Below, one piece after another: positions 1 through 8,817 of a stretch of DNA of 64,000 nt (the first letter of the stretch is position 1; the number at the start of each line of letters is the position of its first letter). A program made the translations under genes and the position numbers. The notes under the pieces were generated by a model that ran no database searches, was not told the DNA's origin, and saw only the letters and a list, made by a program, of their open reading frames with translations. Source of the stretch: Microbacterium sp. AK009 (lineage in GTDB: Bacteria; Actinomycetota; Actinomycetes; Actinomycetales; Microbacteriaceae); the NCBI RefSeq assembly GCF_013410955.1, contig NZ_JACCCG010000001.1, positions 727,605 to 791,604 on the forward strand. The letters are read 5' to 3'.

Positions 1-367
1 CCGGTCGGAACTCGAACTCGCCGGTGCGCGCGTCGTACACCAGCGATCCCGACACGTCGCCGGGCATCAGATCGGGGGTGAACTGGATGCGCTTGGTGTC
101 CAGGCCCAGGGCGGTGCTGAACGCGCGCACCAGCAGGGTCTTCGCGACCCCGGGCACGCCCTCCAGCAGCACATGACCCCGCGCGAGAAGGGCGATGAGG
201 AGGCCGGTCACCGTGCCGTCCTGGCCGATGACGGCCTTTCCGACCTCGGTGCGCACCCGGTGCATCGCGTCGCGGAGCGCCGCGTCGTCGATCGTGGCTG
301 CAGCGGCGGGGGCGGGGGTGGACGCGGGGGCGCCCTCGGGAGCGGGGGCGGACGGCTGATCGGTCAT
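1..367 (-). CDS. MoxR family AAA+ ATPase (partial, C-terminus outside window)
   Basis: Only about 122 N-terminal residues are present; the gene runs off the left edge. After an Ala/Pro-rich N-terminal tail of about 25 residues the protein reads VIGQDGTVTGLLIALLARGHVLLEGVPGVAKT, in which GVPGVAKT is the Walker A motif typical of MoxR AAA+ ATPases (shown here as the motif only). MoxR proteins act as chaperone-like ATPases and usually sit beside DUF58 and DUF4129 genes. The start codon (365-367) overlaps the stop of the DUF4350 gene as ATGA, so it is the fourth gene of a translationally coupled operon. A DUF58 gene probably follows outside the window. Confidence 0.9.
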   Translation of the reverse strand, partial: MTDQPSAPAPEGAPASTPAPAAAATIDDAALRDAMHRVRTEVGKAVIGQDGTVTGLLIALLARGHVLLEGVPGVAKTLLVRAFSTALGLDTKRIQFTPDLMPGDVSGSLVYDARTGEFEFRP

Positions 368-1569
368 GGGCGGTTCCTTTCGGGACGGACGGCGTCGCGG
401 AGCGCTGCTTCCAGGTCGCGCAGGCGCGAGGCGATGACGGTGAGCTGGGCGTCGTCGGTCGGGACATCGTCGAGGAGGATGCCGCGGACGACCCGTCGAT
501 CGGCGGAAAGGCGGTCGGCTGCGGCATCGGCGATCTCATCGGCCGCGGCGTTCGGGCCGAGGCCGAGAAGGCGCGCGATGCGCCGAAGGGCGGCGATGCG
601 GAGATCGTCGGCGGCGTGGCCGGCGTCGCGTGTCTGCGCGTAAAGGCGGGCGCGGCCCTCGGCGGTCTCGGCGGCGCGCACGGTGACCGGCAGGCGCTCG
701 CGCACCAGCGGGCCGAACCGCCGGCCGCGCCAGACCGCGGCGGCCACGGCGGCGAGTAGGAGGAGGACGATCGCGGGACTCACCCACGGCGGAGTGGACT
801 CGCCGAGCGAGGGGTCGGTGTTCTCCAGATCGGTGTCACCGACCATCGGGTCGTACCAGACCACGAGCGGATGCCGCGCGAGCAGGTTCACACCGAGGGC
901 GACGTTGCCGTCCTCGGCCAGCACCTCATTGACGAGCAGTGCGGTGCCGTCGAGGGCGGCGACGCGCCGACCGTCGAGCTCGGCGACGACGAGGCCCGCC
1001 GCGCCGTCGGGCGTGAGGTAGCAGCCGTCGGCGCCGTCCCCGGTGTCGAAGACCGCGCCGGGACTCACCGGCCCCGACCGCTCGGCCTCCGGGAGGCCGC
1101 ACTGCGGGTCGAGCAGTGTGTCGGCGCGCCCGCCGATGCCCGTTCCGGGAAGGAAGAGGCGCAGGGTCCGCGACCGCGGCTCGATGAGGACGAGGTCGTC
1201 GGCCGGTGCGGCGAGGGCAGTGAGGCCCTCGTCCGAAAGCGCGGGAGCGTCGGGGAGCACGAGCGTCGCGCCGCCCGAGGCGCCGTCGAGGGCGCGGGTC
1301 GCATCCGCACGGCTGCGAGCGACCTCGACCTCCACCCCCTGGTCGCGCAGCACCTCGACGAGGGCCCGTGTTCCGGTGGGGCCGGCGGACTCGGGGTCGA
1401 GCGCGTCCCGTTGGGCCCAGTCGCCGAGCCCCGACAGTGCGGCGCCGACACTGCCGACGACGAGGAGGGCGACGGCCAGCGCGATCCACCCGGCGACCCG
1501 CCGTCGCCGCGATGCGGCGGGACCGGCGGCGCGCGCGCCGAGCTCGGTGAGGGGCGAAGAGGCGCTCAT
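364..1569 (-). CDS. DUF4350 domain-containing membrane protein
   Basis: 401 residues. An N-terminal membrane segment (about residues 26-48) is followed by an extracytoplasmic domain with the DUF4350 pattern (GPTGTRALVEVLRDQGVEVEV, a GATase-like/ThuA-like fold) and a second membrane segment near residues 265-285, then a cytoplasmic helical tail rich in Arg and Ala. DUF4350 proteins occur next to MoxR ATPases and DUF4129 proteins in actinobacteria; the biochemical role is unknown. The ATG at 1567-1569 was chosen because it overlaps the previous stop as ATGA and begins right before a hydrophilic leader and the first membrane helix. The frame extends further upstream but only as antisense-type low-complexity sequence. 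Confidence 0.85.
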   Translation of the reverse strand: MSASSPLTELGARAAGPAASRRRRVAGWIALAVALLVVGSVGAALSGLGDWAQRDALDPESAGPTGTRALVEVLRDQGVEVEVARSRADATRALDGASGGATLVLPDAPALSDEGLTALAAPADDLVLIEPRSRTLRLFLPGTGIGGRADTLLDPQCGLPEAERSGPVSPGAVFDTGDGADGCYLTPDGAAGLVVAELDGRRVAALDGTALLVNEVLAEDGNVALGVNLLARHPLVVWYDPMVGDTDLENTDPSLGESTPPWVSPAIVLLLLAAVAAAVWRGRRFGPLVRERLPVTVRAAETAEGRARLYAQTRDAGHAADDLRIAALRRIARLLGLGPNAAADEIADAAADRLSADRRVVRGILLDDVPTDDAQLTVIASRLRDLEAALRDAVRPERNRP

Positions 1570-2237
1570 GCGTCCATCCCGACCCGGACCGGGGCGGCCG
1601 GGCGAGCGGCGATGAGCTGCTCGTCGAGGCGGCGGAGCCGGGCGTAGTCGTCGCGAGAGCCCGGCCGGCGCAGGTAGCGGACATCGTCGAATGCCGAGGC
1701 ACCGGCCTCGAGTTCGGCAGCGGCGCTCGGAAAGACACGTCCCGCCGACCGCGCGAACGCGTGCACCGTGGCGCCTGGCGGCGTGGTCACGACCCCGCGC
1801 TCGGCGAGGCCGCGCGCGAGCGCGCGGAAGCGCAGGATGAGGGCTTCGTCCCACTGGGCGGCGTCGGCGGCGGATGCCGCGGCGCGACGCAGATCGTCGG
1901 CGGTGCGTTCCTCGGAGTCGCCGAACAGGGTCGCGACCGGGGCCGCCGCCCGACGCCTCGCGCGAGGAAGACCCCACACGAGGACGGCGACGATGATCAG
2001 AGCCGCCACGGCGATCGCCGCGATCAGGGCGACGGCCGACCCCAGCCCACCGGAGACGTCGGTGGCGAAGAGGCCGCCGAGGAACTCGCCGATGGCGCGG
2101 GCGATCCGATCGAAGGCCGTCGGCTCCGCCTCGGCGTAGACCGGATTCGACAGCTCCCGCTCCGCCCACTCCCGCGCCTCGTCGCCGTCAGGGGTGACGG
2201 GTGTCGCGACGAGCATCCGCGCGACGTCGGAGGTCAC
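1566..2237 (-). CDS. DUF4129 domain-containing membrane protein
   Basis: 223 residues from a GTG start at 2235-2237, which overlaps the upstream stop as GTGA. One clear membrane helix lies at about residues 64-90 (a run of Ala, Ile and Val), followed by a cytoplasmic DUF4129 region with the characteristic ADLRRAAASAADAAQWDEA and FRALARGLAERGVV helices. In larger proteins DUF4129 follows a transglutaminase-like domain; here it stands alone, as is common in actinobacterial MoxR operons. Function is unknown; the likely role is in envelope or secreted-protein assembly together with the MoxR ATPase. Three consecutive 4-nt overlaps tie it to its neighbours. Confidence 0.85.
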   Translation of the reverse strand: MTSDVARMLVATPVTPDGDEAREWAERELSNPVYAEAEPTAFDRIARAIGEFLGGLFATDVSGGLGSAVALIAAIAVAALIIVAVLVWGLPRARRRAAAPVATLFGDSEERTADDLRRAAASAADAAQWDEALILRFRALARGLAERGVVTTPPGATVHAFARSAGRVFPSAAAELEAGASAFDDVRYLRRPGSRDDYARLRRLDEQLIAARPAAPVRVGMDA

Positions 2238-3556
2238 GGCGCGTCGCGATCGGCGGTGTCGCCGCCGGGCTTGTCGCCGGGTGCCGCCCAGGTCGTCGGC
2301 GTGTCGCCGGCGGGGGGCGCCGGCTGACCAGGGGGCGCGGCCGGCGGTGCGGCGTACCCGGGCGGCGGGCCGTACCCCTGCGGTGCGGGGGAGCCCTGCG
2401 GCGCGGGGTACCCCGGGGGCGGGCCGTACCCCTGCGGCGCCGGATACCCGGGCGGCGGGCCGTACCCCTGCGGAGCCGGGTACGGGGGATAGGCCTGCGG
2501 GGTCGGTCGGGGCGCGATGGCACGGCCGACGTGCAGGCGGTAGGGGTCGGGAAGGTCGGTCCGCCCGGCGTCGCGCTGCTCGACGTAGCTCTGGAGATCG
2601 AGGTCGAGGCCCTCTCGACGCATGCGGCAGTCGATGTAGACCAGCGCCGACGCGGTGGACTGCACCACGACGGCCACAGCCTGGATGAGCAGGGTCACGA
2701 CCTGAGTGAGGACGAGCCCGAAGATGAGAGCCACGATCGCGCCCGGCTCGGGGTCGCCGGTGGGGGAGATGATCGTCGAGACGCCGCTCGTGAGGAGGCT
2801 GAACGGCACGCTCACCACCTGCGCCAGCACCGAGAAGGTGAGGGAGACCAGCACGAGCACGCCGAGGCCCACCCAGAACCGGCCGCGGATGAGGGTCCAC
2901 GACCGCACCACGGCCCCGCGGATGGTGGCGTGCTCGAGGATGATCGCAGCCGGCGCGAGCATCAGCTTCGTCGACAGCCAGAGCACCAGCGGGATCGCGC
3001 CGAGCACCGCCAGCACGCTCAGGACGATGGCGACCGGGAGCACCGCGAACCCGACGGCGACGAGGACGAGCACGACGAGGGTCACCGCGACGACACCGGC
3101 CGCCGCGAGCAGGAACGCGTAGCCGATCAGTCGCCAGACCACGGGCTTCAGCTGGACCCAGATCGCGCCCAGGGTCGGCTTCTCGGCGACGGCTCCCCGA
3201 GCGACCTCCGTGACCACCACGCCCTGGACGATGACGCCGACGGCGCCCGCGAGAAGTCCCAGCACGATCCCGGCGACCACCACGAGGGCGATGGACCCGG
3301 CGAGCACCGTGTCGAACTCCTCCGACCCCGGCCGCAGGGTGTCCAGGCGCGAGAACGCGCCGATGGCGATGGCGCCGATGGCGACGATCACCACGATGTA
3401 GGTCACCGCCTGGATGCCCAGGGCGAATCCGAGCAGCACCTTCGGGTTGTGCCGCAGTGCCGTGAACGACCTGCCGAGGATCGTTCCGAAGGTGAGCGGG
3501 TGCAGTGGGATGATGCCGGGCCGGGATGCCGGCGTCCACGCCGGATACGACGTCAC
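2234..3556 (-). CDS. multi-pass membrane protein with GDPD-membrane-like domain and Pro/Gln/Gly/Tyr-rich tail
   Basis: 440 residues and first gene of the leftward MoxR operon. A short cytoplasmic N-terminus (PLTFGTILGRSFTALRHNPK) is followed by about six hydrophobic helices between residues 40 and 320, a layout found in proteins annotated as glycerophosphoryl diester phosphodiesterase membrane domain proteins. No catalytic GDPD domain is visible, so it should not be called an enzyme. The C-terminus, about residues 350-405, consists of imperfect 12-residue repeats of the type PAPQGYGPPPGY, encoded by 36-bp DNA repeats at about 2330-2490. It starts 202 bp from the divergent mtrA gene. Confidence 0.75.
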   Translation of the reverse strand: MTSYPAWTPASRPGIIPLHPLTFGTILGRSFTALRHNPKVLLGFALGIQAVTYIVVIVAIGAIAIGAFSRLDTLRPGSEEFDTVLAGSIALVVVAGIVLGLLAGAVGVIVQGVVVTEVARGAVAEKPTLGAIWVQLKPVVWRLIGYAFLLAAAGVVAVTLVVLVLVAVGFAVLPVAIVLSVLAVLGAIPLVLWLSTKLMLAPAAIILEHATIRGAVVRSWTLIRGRFWVGLGVLVLVSLTFSVLAQVVSVPFSLLTSGVSTIISPTGDPEPGAIVALIFGLVLTQVVTLLIQAVAVVVQSTASALVYIDCRMRREGLDLDLQSYVEQRDAGRTDLPDPYRLHVGRAIAPRPTPQAYPPYPAPQGYGPPPGYPAPQGYGPPPGYPAPQGSPAPQGYGPPPGYAAPPAAPPGQPAPPAGDTPTTWAAPGDKPGGDTADRDAP

Positions 3557-3758
3557 GGGGCGGTCCTCCTCGCGTGTGCGGCCATGCGGTCGCGGTCGCG
3601 CCGCACCGATCCCATCGTGTCATACCGGCGCGCGGCCGCCTCCGGACTTGCTGGTGATGCTCGGTGCGTCTCCAGGGAGCGTCGACTAGTGTGGCTCACA
3701 GCGTTCGACACCCGTGGCGTCGCACCGAGCCCGACCGGACCGAAGGATGAAAGACCCG

Positions 3759-4439
3759 ATGACATCACGGATCCTGGTTGTCGACGACGACACCGCTCTG
3801 GCAGAGATGATCGGGATCGTGCTGCGCACGGAGGGCTTCGAGACCGCGTTCTGCGCCGACGGTGCGCGCGCGGTCGACGCGTGGCGCGACGAGCGGCCCG
3901 ACCTCGTGCTGCTGGACCTGATGCTCCCCGGCATGGACGGCATCGAGGTGTGCACGCGCATCCGGGCCGAATCCGGCATCCCGATCATCATGCTCACCGC
4001 CCGCACCGATACGGCCGACGTCGTACGAGGGCTGGAATCGGGTGCCGACGACTACATCGTCAAGCCCTTCAACCCCAAGGAGCTGGTCGCCCGCATCCGG
4101 ACCCGGCTGAGGCCCGCCTCCCAGACGACGCCCGATGTGCTGCGCATCGGCGACCTCACCGTCGACGTCTCGGCGCACGAGGTGAGGCGCGGCGAAGAGC
4201 CCATCGCGCTGACGCCCCTGGAGTTCGAGCTGCTCGTGGCCCTCGCGTCCAAGCCTCAGCAGGTGTTCTCGCGCGAGATGCTGCTCGAGCAGGTGTGGGG
4301 TTATCACTACAAGGCCGACACGCGCCTGGTCAACGTCCACGTGCAGCGCCTGCGCGCCAAGGTCGAGAGCGACCCCGACAACCCGCGGATCGTGACCACC
4401 GTGCGCGGGGTCGGCTATCGCGCGGGCGCCGTTGCGTGA
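3759..4439 (+). CDS. mtrA: two-component response regulator MtrA
   Basis: 226 residues, close to the usual MtrA length. An N-terminal receiver domain begins MTSRILVVDDDTALAEM with the acidic pocket (DDD) and the phospho-acceptor Asp in LVLLDLMLPGMDG; the switch Thr and Lys are in IMLTA and VKPF. The C-terminal half is an OmpR/PhoB winged helix with the RLRAKVE recognition region. MtrA binds DNA to control cell division, cell wall and secreted-protein genes in actinobacteria. Two earlier in-frame ATGs exist (3714, 3747); 3759 was chosen because it gives the canonical N-terminus and follows GAAGGA at suitable spacing. It forms an operon with mtrB and lpqB. Confidence 0.96.
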   Translation: MTSRILVVDDDTALAEMIGIVLRTEGFETAFCADGARAVDAWRDERPDLVLLDLMLPGMDGIEVCTRIRAESGIPIIMLTARTDTADVVRGLESGADDYIVKPFNPKELVARIRTRLRPASQTTPDVLRIGDLTVDVSAHEVRRGEEPIALTPLEFELLVALASKPQQVFSREMLLEQVWGYHYKADTRLVNVHVQRLRAKVESDPDNPRIVTTVRGVGYRAGAVA

Positions 4440-4459
4440 CGGTCTGACATGAGGGCCCC

Positions 4460-6232
4460 ATGACCACCGGCTCGGGTCCGCGTACGGCGACGAGCGCCGC
4501 GCCGACGATCGGGACGAACACCGGTTCCACCGCGATCGGCCGACGCATGGCGCAGTGGCGGGACTGGCGCTCGTGGCCCGATCGCCTCACGAACCTCTGG
4601 CGACGCTCCCTGAGATTCCGCACCGTCCTCATCACCCTCGCCCTCACGGCGCTGACGATCCTCATCGCCTGCGTGTGGATGGCCCTCGCGATCCAGCACG
4701 ACCTCTTCACCGCCGGACGCGACCAGGCGACCGGTGGGGCACTGCGGGCGACCCAGTCCGCTCAGGAGCGACTGGACTCCGCTGAGCCCGGGAACGACCC
4801 CGTGCAGCTGCAGCTGCTGATGACAACCCTGAGCACCGACCTCGCCGAGCAGTCGGGCAGCGACCGGATCGCGATCTTCCGCATCGACCGGGCGTCCCGT
4901 ATCGCCCCGCAGGACCTGGTGACGCAGGGCCTTCCCGAGGACGTGCTCAGCGAGGGTCTGCGCCAGAAGGTCCGGGCCGACGGCGACGTGCAGCAGTGGT
5001 GGCAGTCGGTGGCGCTCGAGTCCGAGAACGGCGGCACCGTTCCCGGCATCGTGGTGGGCCAGCAGCTGTCGTTCCCCGTCGTCGGCGCGTACGAGGTCTA
5101 CATCGCCTACGACCTCGCCGGCGAGTCGCAGATCCTCAGCTTCATCCAGGGGACGCTCTGGGCGGTCGGCGTCGGCCTGGTCGTCCTCATCGGGCTCATC
5201 GCGTGGTTCGTCCTCCGCTCGGTCACCACGCCCATCGGGGAGGCGGCCGACACCAGCGCGAAGCTCGCCCGCGGAGAGCTGAACGTGCGGCTCCCGGTGC
5301 GGGGACAGGACGAGCTCGCAACCCTCGGCCAGTCCTTCAATGCGATGGCCGACAGCATCGAGTCGCAGATCAAGGAGCTCGCCGAGCTGTCCCTCGTGCA
5401 GCAGCGCTTCGTCTCCGATGTCTCCCACGAGCTGCGGACCCCGCTCACCACCATCCGGCTCGCCGCCGACATGATCAACGATCAGCGCGACTCGTTCGAC
5501 CCCGCCACGGCTCGTGCCGCCGAGCTGCTGAACGCGCAGGTGCAGCGCTTCGAGACCCTCCTCACCGACCTGCTGGAGATCAGTCGCTACGACGCCGGGT
5601 CGATCCAGCTGGAGCTCGAGCCCACCAGTCTCGCGCACCTCGCGGGCGACGTCATCGAGTCGATGAGTCATCTCGCCGAGCAGCACGGATCGGATGTCCG
5701 CCTGGTGGCTCCCGGGGGATACTCCCCGGTCGACATGGATCCCCGGCGGGTGCGGCGGATCGTCCGCAACCTCCTCGGCAACGCCATCGAACACGGCGAG
5801 GGGCGCCCGATCGTCGTCACCGTCGACAGCGACCATCAGGCGGTGGCCCTCGGGGTCCGCGACTTCGGGCTCGGGATGCGACCGGAAGAGGTCGAGCACG
5901 TGTTCGACCGGTTCTGGCGTGCCGACCCGTCCCGTAAGCGCACGATCGGCGGCACCGGTCTCGGCCTGTCGATCTCGCTCGGCGATGCGCGTCTGCACGG
6001 CGGCGAGCTGGCGGTCTGGTCGGAGCTCGGCCGGGGGTCGCACTTCGTCCTGACCCTGCCGCGCCTGGCGCAGGGTCTCCAGGGCGCTTCGCCCATCGCC
6101 GTCGTCCCCGGGGAGGACAACACCGCGCCGCTGGATGCCCTCGGGCTCACCCAGCCGATCCAGGTGCTGTCCGAGAGCGCCGCCGGCGCGGCATCCTCCG
6201 GTGACGGACGTCCGTCGCAGGGAGCGTCGTGA
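4460..6232 (+). CDS. mtrB: two-component sensor histidine kinase MtrB
   Basis: 590 residues. Membrane helices lie at about 55-78 and 230-252, enclosing an extracytoplasmic sensor region; a HAMP domain follows (TPIGEAADTSAKLARGELNV), then the dimerisation/phosphoacceptor helix FVSDVSHELRTPLTTIRL with His323, and a HATPase domain with N box (NLLGNAIEHG), G1 (VRDFGLGM) and G2 (GGTGLGLSI). MtrB phosphorylates MtrA and in mycobacteria localises to septa. It begins 20 nt after mtrA and its stop overlaps the lpqB start as GTGA, so the three proteins are expected to be co-expressed. Confidence 0.96.
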   Translation: MTTGSGPRTATSAAPTIGTNTGSTAIGRRMAQWRDWRSWPDRLTNLWRRSLRFRTVLITLALTALTILIACVWMALAIQHDLFTAGRDQATGGALRATQSAQERLDSAEPGNDPVQLQLLMTTLSTDLAEQSGSDRIAIFRIDRASRIAPQDLVTQGLPEDVLSEGLRQKVRADGDVQQWWQSVALESENGGTVPGIVVGQQLSFPVVGAYEVYIAYDLAGESQILSFIQGTLWAVGVGLVVLIGLIAWFVLRSVTTPIGEAADTSAKLARGELNVRLPVRGQDELATLGQSFNAMADSIESQIKELAELSLVQQRFVSDVSHELRTPLTTIRLAADMINDQRDSFDPATARAAELLNAQVQRFETLLTDLLEISRYDAGSIQLELEPTSLAHLAGDVIESMSHLAEQHGSDVRLVAPGGYSPVDMDPRRVRRIVRNLLGNAIEHGEGRPIVVTVDSDHQAVALGVRDFGLGMRPEEVEHVFDRFWRADPSRKRTIGGTGLGLSISLGDARLHGGELAVWSELGRGSHFVLTLPRLAQGLQGASPIAVVPGEDNTAPLDALGLTQPIQVLSESAAGAASSGDGRPSQGAS

Positions 6233-7929
6233 CCGGCGCGGGGCAGGCCGTCCGTGCGATGCGCGCGCTCGCCGTCGCCGTCATCGCCGTCCTGGCGCTC
6301 ACCGCGTGCGCGGGGCTGCCCCTCACCGGAACGGTGCAGGGCGGGCGATCGGTGGGGGAGCAGCTCCCCGGGCCCGACTTCCTGCGTCTGCCCGACCGGC
6401 CGCAGCCGGGTGCGACACCGGAAGAGATCGTCGACGGATTCCTCCGCGCCGGGGCGGGCCCGGTGAGCGACTGGGCGCGGGCGCGCGAGTTCCTCACTCC
6501 TGCGCTGCGGGACACGTGGGATCCGACGGCCGGAGTCATCATCGAGCCGACCGGCACGACCCGCACCCCCGTGGCCGTCGGTGAGAACGCCGTCGAGGTG
6601 GCGGTCGCCCCGACGGCGACGGTGGACGCGACCGGGGTCTACGAGCCGGCGACCGGCGGCACCCTGCCGCTGCGGTTCGAGCTGCTCCAGCAGGAGGACG
6701 GCGAGTGGCGGATCAGCCAGGCGCCCGACGGCATCGTGCTCGACCGCGATTCATTCGTCACCGCCTTCAACCGGTACACGCTCGCTTTCTTCGACCCGAC
6801 CTGGGAGTACCTCGTCCCCGACGAGCGGTGGTTCCCGACGACGAACGCTCCCACGCGCATCGCCGCCGCCCTCGTCGACGGCTCGCCGGTGGAGTGGCTG
6901 GCAGGCTCGGTGGTGTCGGCCTTCCCCGACAGCGTGGCGCTCAGTCCGACCGCCGTCCCCGTATCGCTCGGCGAGGCGCAGGTGAGCCTGAACGAGGCGG
7001 CGCTGACGGTGGAACAACGCACGCTCGACCGGATGCAGACCCAGCTCGATGAGAGCCTGGCATCCGCCGGGGTCACCCGCGTGCAGATGCGGGTGGGATC
7101 CGCCGACGTCGACGCGGGAACGGTCGCCGTCCGGTCCACCCGTGTCGCGGCCCAGCCGCTCGTGGCCACCGCCGACGGCTTCGGCTTCCTCACGGGCGAC
7201 GAGCTCGACCCGGTGCCGGGGCTTTCCGATGCGCTGGCGCAGGCCGCGGCCGTCGACGCGCTGCAGCTGTCGCCCGACCGCGTGTTCGCGGCCGCGCGCT
7301 TCGCCGGAGACGGGTCGACAGGTCGGGTCGACGCCGACGGCGACGTGCAGGTCTTCGATCAGCGTCCCGGCCTCGTCGCACCCACCATCGATCCGTTCGG
7401 CTACGTCTGGACCGTGCCCGAAGCGACCCCGGCGGCGTTGCGCGCGTGGGTGCCGAGCGGACCGGTCGAGATCGCCAACGCCTGGCCGGGCGCGGCCGCC
7501 ATCTCGGCGATGGCGCTGTCGCGGGACGGGACGCGCCTGGCCGCGGCGGTGACCGTCGGCGGGCGCACGACCCTCAGTGTCGCCGGGGTGATCCGCGATG
7601 GCGATGGGGTGCCGAGCGGCCTCGGCGACCCGGTCGTGGTCGGCGACCTCGACGGCCCGGTGTCGTCCGTCGCCTGGCTCGACGATTCCTCCGTGGCCGC
7701 CCTCGTCGACACCGGCGCCGGGCCGCGCCTGCGGGAGCAGGTGGTGGGGGGCGAGGGGACGGAGTCGGCGGTGCCCGCCGGGGCCGACACCCTCGCCGGG
7801 GGCAACTCCGCCTCGACGCTGCGGGTCCACACCGATCAGGGCGGCCTGTTCATCCGTCGCGGCGCGAACTGGACTCAGACTGCGGAGGGCATCGACGTCC
7901 TCGCGACCCAGCAGGGGTCACCGCGCTGA
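6229..7929 (+). CDS. lpqB: lipoprotein LpqB
   Basis: 566 residues from a GTG that overlaps the mtrB stop. The signal peptide ends in the lipobox LTAC with Cys27, predicting a lipid-anchored extracytoplasmic protein. The N-terminal third resembles the GerMN-containing LpqB N-terminal region and the rest has a beta-propeller-like LpqB domain with recurring short sequences such as ISAMALSRDGTRLAAAV and VSSVAWLDDSSVAALV. In mycobacteria and Streptomyces LpqB binds the MtrB sensor domain and modulates MtrA signalling, and the same three-gene order is kept here. Confidence 0.93.
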   Translation: MTGAGQAVRAMRALAVAVIAVLALTACAGLPLTGTVQGGRSVGEQLPGPDFLRLPDRPQPGATPEEIVDGFLRAGAGPVSDWARAREFLTPALRDTWDPTAGVIIEPTGTTRTPVAVGENAVEVAVAPTATVDATGVYEPATGGTLPLRFELLQQEDGEWRISQAPDGIVLDRDSFVTAFNRYTLAFFDPTWEYLVPDERWFPTTNAPTRIAAALVDGSPVEWLAGSVVSAFPDSVALSPTAVPVSLGEAQVSLNEAALTVEQRTLDRMQTQLDESLASAGVTRVQMRVGSADVDAGTVAVRSTRVAAQPLVATADGFGFLTGDELDPVPGLSDALAQAAAVDALQLSPDRVFAAARFAGDGSTGRVDADGDVQVFDQRPGLVAPTIDPFGYVWTVPEATPAALRAWVPSGPVEIANAWPGAAAISAMALSRDGTRLAAAVTVGGRTTLSVAGVIRDGDGVPSGLGDPVVVGDLDGPVSSVAWLDDSSVAALVDTGAGPRLREQVVGGEGTESAVPAGADTLAGGNSASTLRVHTDQGGLFIRRGANWTQTAEGIDVLATQQGSPR

Positions 7930-8017
7930 CTCCTCCCCAGGCGCGCGCGTCGCGAGGTTGTCCACCGATCACCGGGCGCCGGCCCGGGTCCCCGCGCCGA
8001 CGCGCGAGGCTGGCGGA

Positions 8018-8686
8018 ATGTCGATCCTGTCCGTCGTGTCCGAGTCGCTCGCCGACGCGCTCGCCCTCCTTCTCCCTGTCGAGTGCGCCGGGTGCGACAC
8101 CGAGGATCAGGCGCTCTGCGCGGGATGCCGCGGAGCGCTCGTCCCGCGGCCGACGCGGCGTCTGCTGGACGGCGGGGTCGAGGTGCACAGCGCCCTCGCC
8201 TTCGAGGGGGTCGCGGCCCGTGTCATCCGCTGTCTGAAAGAGGACGGCCGCACCGGGCTCGCCACACCGCTCGGCAGCGCGCTGCGCGCCGCCGTCCTCG
8301 CCGCAGGCGTGACCGAGGATGCCGTGCTCGTCCCGGTGCCGTCGTCTCGCGCGGCGATGCGTCGCCGCGGCTTCGCGGTGGCGCCGCTCCTGATCCGCCG
8401 TGCCGGTTTCCGCGGGGTCACCCTGCTCGCGCCCGCGCGTGCGACCGCCGACCAGCGAGGGCTCGATCGCGATGCCCGGGCCCGCAACGTCGCAGGGAGC
8501 CTGAGGGTTCGCATGGGACGCGCCGCGCGTATGCGCGATCGCCCCATCGTGATCGTCGATGACGTCCTCACCACGGGGGCGACCCTCCTCGAGGCCGCGC
8601 GGGCGCTCCGGACAGCGGGGCTCGTCGTCACGGGCGCGGCCACGGTCGCCGCGACTCCTCGGCGTTCGTCCGCAACTCACAGGTGA
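8018..8686 (+). CDS. ComF family protein (phosphoribosyltransferase-like)
   Basis: 222 residues. The N-terminal Cys motif CAGCDTEDQALCAGC is a four-cysteine zinc-ribbon-like site. The C-terminal domain has the PRPP-binding signature IVIVDDVLTTGAT of type I phosphoribosyltransferases. ComF proteins are linked to DNA uptake in some bacteria, but in actinobacteria the gene is a conserved neighbour of lpqB and hpf with unproven role. The start at 8018 places the first Cys motif near residue 22, as in relatives; the frame upstream is only a shadow of lpqB. It starts 88 nt after lpqB and may be read from the same transcript. Confidence 0.88.
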   Translation: MSILSVVSESLADALALLLPVECAGCDTEDQALCAGCRGALVPRPTRRLLDGGVEVHSALAFEGVAARVIRCLKEDGRTGLATPLGSALRAAVLAAGVTEDAVLVPVPSSRAAMRRRGFAVAPLLIRRAGFRGVTLLAPARATADQRGLDRDARARNVAGSLRVRMGRAARMRDRPIVIVDDVLTTGATLLEAARALRTAGLVVTGAATVAATPRRSSATHR

Positions 8687-8775
8687 TCGGGTGGTCCTCG
8701 AACGTGACAGGCGCGTCGCCCCGGCACTACGTTGGGGAACACACGCACACTGCCGTGTATACAGAGGCGACTGGT

Positions 8776-8799
8776 GGTCCGCCCTTGTCCGGGCGGACC
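8776..8799 (+). ncRNA. candidate raiA-hairpin leader upstream of hpf
   Basis: GGTCCGCCC (8776-8784) and GGGCGGACC (8791-8799) form a perfect 9-bp stem with a 6-nt loop. The hairpin ends 6 nt before the AAGGAGG ribosome binding site (8805-8811) of hpf. A raiA-hairpin RNA motif is known upstream of raiA/hpf genes in Actinobacteria, and the position and shape fit it. I match it on structure and context only, not on a covariance score. A translation-control role is inferred. Confidence 0.6.
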
Positions 8800-8817
8800 G
8801 GATCAAGGAGGTCTGAC

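Noticed and set aside
2201..4447. 748-residue frame spanning the MoxR operon and mtrA
   Set aside because: Arg-rich, crosses two real genes in other frames and an intergenic promoter region.
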